A stretch of DNA of 6,038 nucleotides. Origin: Acidobacteriota bacterium (lineage in GTDB: Bacteria; Acidobacteriota; Terriglobia; UBA7540). The stretch lies in contig JAKAWN010000413.1 of NCBI GenBank assembly GCA_021827245.1, forward strand, positions 1-6,038, read 5' to 3'. Of the stretch, positions 1 to 4,747 are shown one piece after another (position 1 is the stretch's first letter; each line of letters starts with the position of its first letter). The notes below the pieces were generated by a model. The model did no database searches. It had not been told where the DNA came from and was given only the letters and a program-made list of their open reading frames with translations. The position numbers and the translations under genes are program-made.

Positions 1-2
1 GG

Positions 3-98
3 TCGTACGGCTTTCGCACCTACAAGGTCATGGAAATCGCGCTCTATCACACACTTGGACGCCTCCCTGAGCCAGAATCAACCCATAGATATTGCTGA
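3..98 (+). CDS. C-terminal end of a probable ISL3-type transposase (partial, cut by left window edge)
   Basis: An open frame enters from the left edge and ends at TGA 96-98, leaving 31 codons. The peptide begins SYGFRTYKVMEIALYHTLG, continues with LPEPESTHRYC and then stops. The YGFRTY-like motif followed by a short helix resembles the extreme C-terminus of ISL3-type DDE transposases, where an aromatic/GFR-F/Y motif precedes the end of the protein. This is recognition of a short tail only: no catalytic DDE residue lies inside the window. The gene ends 19 bp before the stop codon of the opposite-strand CtaA-like gene, so the two are convergent. I could not identify a terminal inverted repeat or target-site duplication in the bases after the stop. 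It could also be another small C-terminal tail; confidence in coding is higher than in the family name. Confidence 0.5.
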   Translation, partial: SYGFRTYKVMEIALYHTLGRLPEPESTHRYC

Positions 99-149
99 GC
101 AGGCGGGAATGCTTTATTAGTCTTGTTGATGAGACGCTGCCTGCTTTTT
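98..149 (+). terminator. Possible rho-independent terminator after the transposase-like gene
   Basis: AGCAGGC at 98-104 is perfectly complementary to GCCTGCT at 139-145, and the run of T reaches 149. A smaller GTCT/AGAC pair (120-123 with 131-134) can form inside the 34-nt interior, giving a branched hairpin. The position directly after the + strand stop codon at 96-98 fits a terminator. Against it, the loop is long and the 3' half lies in the coding end of the opposite-strand CtaA-like gene. A competing 6-bp pairing (CGCTGC 135-140 with GCAGCG 155-160) would disrupt it. Confidence 0.3.
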
Positions 150-1055
150 AGGGAGCAGCGCTGAAGATGCCATGGATTCTGCGCGAGCAAAGTACTTGAA
201 TCCCTGAAAGGTTACAAAAAGACTCGCTGCCAGCACAAGCGCTCCAACTGCGGCATGCGTAACATTCATCACCACGAGCCCGGGCTGGGAGCCGGGAGCG
301 GCACGTGCGTTGAGGTCCATACTATAAGAGATAATTCCGAGAAAAAGCTCCAAGCCAACCAGTTCAGCAAGAAAGATCGCTGAAATCTTGAAGGTTCTCA
401 GATGCGAATACTTAGTCAATGCCATTTCCAGCACCCACAAGGCGCAGACGGTCACAGCAATTCCAAGCACCAGGTGGGGTGCAATTCCCATCTCTTTTTC
501 CCGGAAACCTTCCCCCAAAACTGGCTGCAGGAAGACTGCTGCGGCGGTGAAAACGAGGATCTGTCTTAGGGAGGGAGATGCAAGGTCCATTGTTTTGGGC
601 TCATCCCATCGCCAATCAGTTCGTGTAAACAAAGCCAGGCATACCGTCAAGGAGAAGAAGATCTGAATTCCAAGCAAGTAGGCGAATGGTTCAGCCACCG
701 ATAACTGCGTCCGCAGTGGGCCCAAAACCATGAACGCTATCGCGACCAGAACGCCGACGGTCACGTTTCCAAGTATTTTTAAGTAACGGCGGGAACCGCT
801 CTTGTTCAGCAAGAAAGCGAAGGTAACGGTCAACGCGCTCACCATTACCACGAGTACTCGATAAATGTGAGCGTAAGTGCCCGAAAAGTCAGTCGAATCC
901 TTCCCACTGGCTCCCAGCCCTGCCCGGTGGAACGTGAACAAGGCTGTCCCCATGTCAGAAGCCAGCAGTCCAGTCATAAACATGAGAAACGTTATGACGG
1001 CAAGGAGGCTCGCAAGCCTGTGAAGCCATGAAACTCCGTTTTCGGTCTCGTTCAT
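117..1055 (-). CDS. Divergent CtaA/COX15-family (heme A synthase-like) eight-helix membrane protein
   Basis: This 312-residue protein begins with a short polar N-terminus, then WLHRLASLLAV, typical of the first helix of COX15/CtaA. About eight hydrophobic segments are visible: near residues 12-32, 64-83, 96-113, 122-143, 164-180, 193-212, 222-243 and 259-285. That is the two four-helix halves expected of heme A synthase, which oxidises the C8 methyl of heme O. By position, conserved heme-ligand histidines appear as H63 (first half) and H194 and H267 (second half). The fourth position seems to be Q131 rather than His. The acidic residue that usually precedes the first ligand by three places is T60, and the Cys pair of the first outer loop is absent. 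It is therefore a diverged family member whose activity as a heme A synthase is doubtful. No CtaB/CyoE or oxidase subunit gene is nearby. The ATG start has a GAGG about 10 nt upstream. It lies 115 bp downstream of the SDR gene, on the same strand. Confidence 0.72.
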   Translation of the reverse strand: MNETENGVSWLHRLASLLAVITFLMFMTGLLASDMGTALFTFHRAGLGASGKDSTDFSGTYAHIYRVLVVMVSALTVTFAFLLNKSGSRRYLKILGNVTVGVLVAIAFMVLGPLRTQLSVAEPFAYLLGIQIFFSLTVCLALFTRTDWRWDEPKTMDLASPSLRQILVFTAAAVFLQPVLGEGFREKEMGIAPHLVLGIAVTVCALWVLEMALTKYSHLRTFKISAIFLAELVGLELFLGIISYSMDLNARAAPGSQPGLVVMNVTHAAVGALVLAASLFVTFQGFKYFARAESMASSALLPKKQAASHQQD

Positions 1056-1123
1056 GATTGACTGAGCCTCAATCGAATAACCTTCCTGCGCCGGGCATTC
1101 AGATTTCTGGGGCCGCTTTCTCC

Positions 1124-1155
1124 ATTATAGGTAAAGCACATGCCTTTGCGTGCAA
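1124..1155 (-). promoter_or_regulatory. Possible promoter for the CtaA-like gene
   Basis: On the minus strand a perfect TATAAT -10 hexamer occupies 1129-1124, placing transcription start near 1117 and giving a leader of roughly 60 nt. A TTGCAC hexamer at 1155-1150 resembles a -35 box, but the 20-bp spacing is too long. The hexamers at 17-18 bp spacing match poorly. The gap between the SDR and the CtaA-like gene is 115 bp, so a second promoter here would be sensible. The call rests mainly on the -10 box. Confidence 0.33.
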
Positions 1156-1170
1156 GGAACAGCATCCCCG

Positions 1171-1950
1171 TCAGGGCCTGCTCATTTTACCCAGGAGCTT
1201 GGCGAATTGGCCGCGCGGCAAGAATCGCTGTGAAAAGATGCTGACTTTGTTGACAAGACGCGGAATAACAAGTCCGCCGCCGCGATATAGCCGCTGGAGT
1301 GCAGCATCGACCACTTCCTCGGGCGGTTGCGGTCCTCCCGGAAACCTGTGTCGCCCGTGGCGGGCGCCGATATTTACAAAATTCGTTTTAGTGCCGCCGG
1401 GACATAAGGTCACTACCACCACGTTGTAAGGTTTCAATTCCTCGCGAAGGGCCATCGAGAAACTGTTCATGAAAGCCTTGGTGGCTGCGTACGCTGTTGC
1501 ATAGGGAATCGGCTGAAAGCCCGTCATCGACGAAACATTGATGACTCCTCCGTGACGCCGCTCAATCATTCCCGGCAAGATGTGAAAAGTCAATTCTGTA
1601 AGGGTCTCGACCTGCAGGCGGATCATCGCTAATTGCTTGTCGAGAGGAAGCGACCAAAACTCGCCCCGGGCGCCAAAGCCGGCATTATTGATAAGGAGAT
1701 CGATTGCAAATCCGTGTTCGTCGAGAACCTGTGCGAGACGGATGCCTGCAGAGGGTTCGCTTAGATCCATGGCCAACGGCTCGGCGAGAACCTTGTGCCT
1801 GGATCTGAGCTCAGTGGCCACAGCCTCGAGTTTGCCGGTTGAACGGGCAACAAGGACCACGTTTTCTCCGCGTGCGGCAAGAGCGCGCGCGAAACATTCC
1901 CCAATGCCGCTTGAAGCTCCGGTAATCAACGAATAGAACGGAGAACTCAT
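1171..1950 (-). CDS. Short-chain dehydrogenase/reductase (classical SDR, COG0300/DltE-like)
   Basis: This 259-residue protein is a cytosolic NAD(P)-dependent oxidoreductase of the classical SDR type. The Rossmann cofactor motif TGASSGIG is at residues 10-17, and NNAG at 88-91 stabilises the central sheet. The catalytic residues are Ser140 or Ser141 in NVSS, with Tyr154 and Lys158 in YAATK. CPGGTKT (183-189) corresponds to the usual PG-x-x-T segment after strand 6. R36 after the second strand (VLVARS) suggests a preference for NADP(H). Length is normal for the family, and no membrane segment is evident. Its ATG overlaps the stop of the fatty-acid hydroxylase gene by four bases (ATGA), and no strong ribosome-binding site precedes it, so translation is probably coupled. 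The substrate is not evident. Its neighbour suggests reduction or oxidation of a lipid-derived keto or hydroxy group. General DltE-like SDRs also include 3-ketosphinganine reductase-like enzymes, but I see nothing specific to that branch. Confidence 0.9.
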   Translation of the reverse strand: MSSPFYSLITGASSGIGECFARALAARGENVVLVARSTGKLEAVATELRSRHKVLAEPLAMDLSEPSAGIRLAQVLDEHGFAIDLLINNAGFGARGEFWSLPLDKQLAMIRLQVETLTELTFHILPGMIERRHGGVINVSSMTGFQPIPYATAYAATKAFMNSFSMALREELKPYNVVVVTLCPGGTKTNFVNIGARHGRHRFPGGPQPPEEVVDAALQRLYRGGGLVIPRLVNKVSIFSQRFLPRGQFAKLLGKMSRP

Positions 1951-2699
1951 GCTCGAAGCCCAGTCGGAGAGCTTTGAGCTTTTGATTGTATGAAGGCTTG
2001 AGACCGCTTGCGGTGATAAAGAGCTTCTCGCACAGGCGCGGGATAGCGAGTCTTGAAGACAATATCCCAGAATCCGTTGGTGAGCCCGTAGCCCTCTTCC
2101 ATTCCTTTTGGGCTGTGATGGTAGAAGTGGTGCCGTTTGATATAACGGAAGTAGCGACCTCTGAAATTATAGAAATGAACAGAGTGATGGATCCATTCTT
2201 CGGCAACATAGCCTTGCACCACGCCGGCCAGCAGAACCGGAAGCGTGTAAACCGGCGCGACAAAGCTCACCGGAGCAGCCACGAAAAATAAGGGAAGCAA
2301 GTCCCGAATCTCCCCGTTGATGTGATGCCCGTCAAAGGGGTGTGCGTGGTGCTCCCAGTGGAGCGGGTCCAGACGTTCATGCAGAAATCTGCGGATGATT
2401 CCGCTTCCCGGCGCAAAGTGCCCGTGCAACACGTAACGGTGGAATAGGTATTCCACAAGCGTCCATACTGGGACTCCGGCAGCGTAGAAAAGAATGGCGA
2501 CCACAGGATGCGATGACCTCACAGCAAAGAACAATACCGTCATCGCATAAAGCGTGTAGAAAATGGTCATCGGATACAGTCGATGTCGCGAGATACGCGC
2601 CTGCTGGCGCTTGTAGACCCCGAATGGCACGTCGGAATGTGCTAATCGATTCCGATTTTGATCAGCTTGACCCGTTCCGCCTGAAACGTTCGTGTCCAT
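1947..2699 (-). CDS. Membrane fatty-acid hydroxylase (FA2H/SCS7-like, di-iron histidine-box family)
   Basis: This 250-residue integral membrane protein belongs to the fatty acid hydroxylase/sterol desaturase superfamily, whose members use O2 and a di-metal centre held by histidine clusters. Visible clusters are HRYVLHGH (residues 87-94), HWEHHAHP (114-121), HH at 125-126, HHSVH (171-175) and HHFYHH (190-195). The tail after the last box (GYGLTNGFWDIVFKT, 203-217) matches the pattern of yeast Scs7 and animal FA2H more than sterol desaturases or carotene hydroxylases. Hydrophobic segments lie near 44-60, 65-85, 132-150 and 152-166. There is no cytochrome b5 domain, so electrons must come from a separate partner. 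The first 43 residues are polar. The M1 start is favoured over M44 by a GAGGA five bases upstream. It is the first gene of the minus-strand cluster and overlaps the SDR start by four bases. The exact lipid substrate and the position hydroxylated are not known. Confidence 0.88.
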   Translation of the reverse strand: MDTNVSGGTGQADQNRNRLAHSDVPFGVYKRQQARISRHRLYPMTIFYTLYAMTVLFFAVRSSHPVVAILFYAAGVPVWTLVEYLFHRYVLHGHFAPGSGIIRRFLHERLDPLHWEHHAHPFDGHHINGEIRDLLPLFFVAAPVSFVAPVYTLPVLLAGVVQGYVAEEWIHHSVHFYNFRGRYFRYIKRHHFYHHSPKGMEEGYGLTNGFWDIVFKTRYPAPVREALYHRKRSQAFIQSKAQSSPTGLRA

Positions 2700-2704
2700 T
2701 CACA

Positions 2705-2709
2705 TCCTC
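2705..2709 (-). promoter_or_regulatory. Ribosome-binding site of the fatty-acid hydroxylase gene
   Basis: On the minus strand GAGGA occupies 2709-2705, five bases before the ATG at 2699-2697. This supports the longer N-terminus over an internal start at Met44. Confidence 0.7.
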
Positions 2710-2833
2710 ACAGATACCCGCTGGGGCGCCCTTACAGCTAGATGCGCCAGCAAGTGTAGCGTTACACGTCTTCCCTTACGATGTGTTTCTTCGCGCGGAC
2801 GTACAAGCGAGCAACTCAGTTTATGGCGAGTAA

Positions 2834-2862
2834 ATTTTACTTCCACTTCGAGCCGCTATCAA
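2834..2862 (-). promoter_or_regulatory. Strong sigma70-type promoter for the hydroxylase-SDR genes
   Basis: On the minus strand TTGATA (2862-2857, five of six consensus bases) is followed after exactly 17 bp by TAAAAT (2839-2834, five of six). Transcription would start near 2826, giving a leader of about 125 nt before the hydroxylase ATG. The -10 box is embedded in an 11-bp inverted repeat, GTAAA-T-TTTAC at 2830-2840. This may be coincidental AT-richness or part of an operator. Confidence 0.6.
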
Positions 2863-2974
2863 AGTCGATGTCGTGTGAGGTGATCAGGCTAGTCGTCGGT
2901 GGCGTCGATCATGCTTCTTACGGATTGTGTGAGATGAGTCAGCCATGTGCAGCCCCCTCGATGGGACTTTTCTC

Positions 2975-3001
2975 TGTGGCAATCAGCCACACTCTGGCTG
3001 A
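2975..3001 (+). repeat. Two overlapping, mutually exclusive small hairpins
   Basis: TGTGGC (2975-2980) pairs perfectly with GCCACA (2986-2991) around a 5-nt loop. TCAGCC (2983-2988) pairs perfectly with GGCTGA (2996-3001) around a 7-nt loop. The two share bases 2986-2988 and so cannot both form. A short T run (3006-3011 region) follows the second hairpin at a distance of several bases, which is too far for a convincing terminator. A further TCAGCC copy occurs at 2939-2944. Confidence 0.4.
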
Positions 3002-3207
3002 ATAGATTTTTCTCGAGGCCTTGCCTGGACCTATCCTGCAAGTTTCAGCAATATCCCTACCTGGCTTGTTCGATCTCTGGTCCAAACTCCTGACAATGAC
3101 TTAGTGCAACGGAGCACGCAATCCGGAGAGAGACAGTTCCAATCGCAATGGTGGATGCGGCAATCAACAAGCAGGTTGATCGGCATGGTTTTTTCGGGGG
3201 AATTCGA

Positions 3208-3213
3208 TACAAT
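3208..3213 (+). promoter_or_regulatory. Weak -10 box candidate for the thioredoxin gene
   Basis: TACAAT (five of six consensus bases) lies 99 bp before the thioredoxin ATG, so transcription would begin near 3220. No good -35 hexamer exists at 16-18 bp upstream; that stretch is a T6 run followed by G5. The promoter may therefore need an activator or a different sigma factor, or it may lie elsewhere. Confidence 0.3.
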
Positions 3214-3222
3214 TAAGGTGAC

Positions 3223-3274
3223 GCCCAAAAGGGCTCTGCCCGAGGCCAATCTTAACCCGGCGCCAGGCGCAGAG
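3223..3274 (+). repeat. Inverted repeats in the leader of the thioredoxin gene
   Basis: GCCC-AAAA-GGGC (3223-3234) is a perfect 4-bp hairpin with a 4-nt loop. CTCTGC (3234-3239) is perfectly complementary to GCAGAG (3269-3274), enclosing 29 nt that can pair further through CC/GG with a bulge. If transcription starts near 3220 these would form in the 5' leader. Known riboswitch consensus motifs were not recognised. Confidence 0.3.
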
Positions 3275-3301
3275 TAACCTTAAGAGGCGGGGCAAACTTG
3301 C

Positions 3302-3306
3302 AGGGG
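3302..3306 (+). promoter_or_regulatory. Ribosome-binding site that selects the ATG start of the thioredoxin gene
   Basis: AGGGG ends six bases before ATG 3313. The frame is also open from an upstream TTG at 3298, but that start would place this site inside the coding sequence and has only a distant GAGG (3284-3287 area) before it. ATG 3313 is preferred. Confidence 0.65.
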
Positions 3307-3312
3307 CGCTCC

Positions 3313-4665
3313 ATGAACTCAACCGGTTGCAGATCTGGGGTACCAGTGTCGAAACAGCGTCGAGGCTTGGAAGACGATGCTGCCTATGTGCATCGCGCCG
3401 TATTCATTACGCTTTTGTGCAGCGCCTTCGCCCTCGTTGCAAGTCCCCCTGCGCTCAAGGCTCAGGAGTTCAATTCTTCCGAGTTGATCGTGATGCGTAA
3501 GCGCGCCCCGGAACTCCCCAACGCGATGCCCGGCCCGCTGATTTCTCCTTCGCCGTCTCTTCAGCCGTCTTCCATTGAAGGTGCGCCCTCGCCGCTTGGC
3601 CCGCAGCAGGTTCCCGCAGGGCCGTCCCCTGAAATGGGATCTACAAAACCGAGGGTGGTATGGATCAACTCGCCACCGCTGACGATGTCGGAACTCCGAG
3701 GCAAAGTGGTGATGGTCGACTTCTGGGAGTACTCTTGCATCAACTGCATCCGCACCTTTGCCGAGAACAAGCTGTGGTACAAGAGGTACCACAAGTATGG
3801 TTTTGAAATCATCGGCGTTCATTGCCCTGAGTTCGACTTCGCCTATCGTGTCAGTAACGTAAGGGAAGCGGTGAAGCGGTTTGGACTTCCTTACCCGGTC
3901 GTCATTGACGATCATTTCTTGATCTGGCGCGCTTATCGTAATTCAACCTGGCCGAACCGGTTCCTGATCGACGCCAAAGGCTTCATCCGCTATGACCGCC
4001 CGGGCGAAGGCGCTGATGACGAACTGGAACACGCCATTCAGTACCTTCTCCAGGAGGCGCATCCGGGCCTGAAGTTTCCATCGAGTTATACGATTCCTCC
4101 TGAAAAGAACGCCTTCGCGCCTTCCTGCGGCATTACGACCCCTGAAATGTACGTTGGTCACTGGCACGGCCGCGGAATTCTTTCAAACAGCCAGGGTTAT
4201 CACAAGGGCAAGACGATCGATTACCATCTTCCTGCACACATTCAGGACGGACATGCTGCCGTTTCCGGGCGCTGGGAAACCGACCATGGGTACGATCCGG
4301 ACCAGAGCAACGGAATGATTTATCGAGGAAAGAAGAAGGGCGACGGCCCATCCGGTGATGAGCTGGAAATGCGTTATCACGCCAGGCAGTTGTATTCTGT
4401 CATGAACGTCGAGTATGGACATCCTGAGCGCGTTTACGTCCGCCAGGACGGAAAGTATCTTACGGCACAGAACAAAGGCGTCGACGTCCGGTTTGATTCC
4501 AAGGGCCGTTCCTACATCGAGGTGCGGGAACCGCGGATGTATTACCTGGTGGCGAATCCGGCCTTCGGCAGCCACAAGGTGGAGTTGTTTCCCACCCGGG
4601 GCGGACTTACAATCAATTCATTCACCTTCGGCAACAACTGCCAGACGAACTTCCCTCACCTGTAG
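3313..4665 (+). CDS. Exported DipZ/TlpA-like thioredoxin with C-terminal beta-sandwich domain
   Basis: This 450-residue protein is predicted to act outside the cytoplasmic membrane. A long polar N-region (1-28) is followed by a hydrophobic stretch (29-43) and a likely signal-peptidase site at LKA-QEF (48-53); the single Cys in the stretch is not in a lipobox. A proline/serine-rich linker runs to about residue 110. The thioredoxin fold (about 114-250) has LRGKVVMVDFW, then the redox pair CINC (Cys142 and Cys145), and the expected cis-proline at WPN (Pro214). The segments WINSPPLT, YSCINCIRTF and IGVHCPEFDF are typical of the DipZ C-terminal thioredoxin domain. The part after about residue 275 begins TPEMYVG and ends NSFTFG, matching the beta-sandwich attached to DipZ-type thioredoxins. 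Unlike full DipZ it lacks the CcdA membrane domain, so another protein must supply or remove electrons. Two further Cys (272 and 443) flank the C-terminal domain. It likely handles disulfides of envelope proteins; direction and targets are unknown. Confidence 0.88.
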   Translation: MNSTGCRSGVPVSKQRRGLEDDAAYVHRAVFITLLCSAFALVASPPALKAQEFNSSELIVMRKRAPELPNAMPGPLISPSPSLQPSSIEGAPSPLGPQQVPAGPSPEMGSTKPRVVWINSPPLTMSELRGKVVMVDFWEYSCINCIRTFAENKLWYKRYHKYGFEIIGVHCPEFDFAYRVSNVREAVKRFGLPYPVVIDDHFLIWRAYRNSTWPNRFLIDAKGFIRYDRPGEGADDELEHAIQYLLQEAHPGLKFPSSYTIPPEKNAFAPSCGITTPEMYVGHWHGRGILSNSQGYHKGKTIDYHLPAHIQDGHAAVSGRWETDHGYDPDQSNGMIYRGKKKGDGPSGDELEMRYHARQLYSVMNVEYGHPERVYVRQDGKYLTAQNKGVDVRFDSKGRSYIEVREPRMYYLVANPAFGSHKVELFPTRGGLTINSFTFGNNCQTNFPHL

Positions 4666-4747
4666 CGAACGTTCCCGGCTTGAGTGGAGGTTGTCAAGAA
4701 AGGGAAAGCACTTCAGGTCGGCGCACGCCCACGCTTATAGGTGGTTT

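Larger units (their letters stand above)
2700..3312. other. 613-bp divergent intergenic region without a convincing gene
   Basis: The region separates the minus-strand hydroxylase from the plus-strand thioredoxin gene. The left part holds the hydroxylase ribosome-binding site and promoter. The middle (about 2880-3190) holds two overlapping small hairpins and otherwise shows nothing I recognise. The right part holds a weak -10 box, an inverted repeat and the ribosome-binding site of the thioredoxin gene. Short open frames at 2781-3005 (+) and 3031-3249 (-) have no recognisable motif, and the first lacks a ribosome-binding site, so I do not call them. No tRNA, CRISPR or insertion-sequence end is apparent. 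Confidence 0.6.

Noticed and set aside
1058..1429. 123-codon open frame on the + strand overlapping the SDR gene end
   Set aside because: The half inside the SDR gene is antisense to clearly conserved SDR sequence, and the rest has no domain-like pattern.
1171..2699. Reading the hydroxylase-SDR pair as a sphingolipid pathway (2-hydroxylase plus 3-ketosphinganine reductase)
   Set aside because: The hydroxylase is FA2H-like, but the SDR shows only general classical-SDR motifs and no serine palmitoyltransferase is in the window. The idea is possible but unsupported here.
2781..3005. 74-codon plus-strand frame in the intergenic region
   Set aside because: It has no ribosome-binding site, overlaps the strong minus-strand promoter and has no recognisable sequence.
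2996..3011. Intrinsic terminator from the TCAGCC/GGCTGA hairpin plus T run
   Set aside because: The stem is only six pairs, the T run starts several bases after it, and no plus-strand gene ends upstream that would need it.
3040..3095. GTTCGATC segment resembling a tRNA T-loop
   Set aside because: The flanking five bases on each side do not pair, and no acceptor stem or anticodon arm can be drawn.
3031..3249. 72-codon minus-strand frame in the intergenic region
   Set aside because: It has no family motif and no convincing ribosome-binding site. It would also run across the thioredoxin promoter and leader region.
3298..3312. TTG start giving five extra N-terminal residues for the thioredoxin protein
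   Set aside because: ATG 3313 has a well-spaced AGGGG site and a commoner start codon.
4666..4747. Bidirectional terminator between the convergent thioredoxin and TPR genes
   Set aside because: The only candidates are a loop-less GAACGTTC palindrome at 4667-4674 and a 4-bp CCAC/GTGG stem; neither has a proper U-tract.
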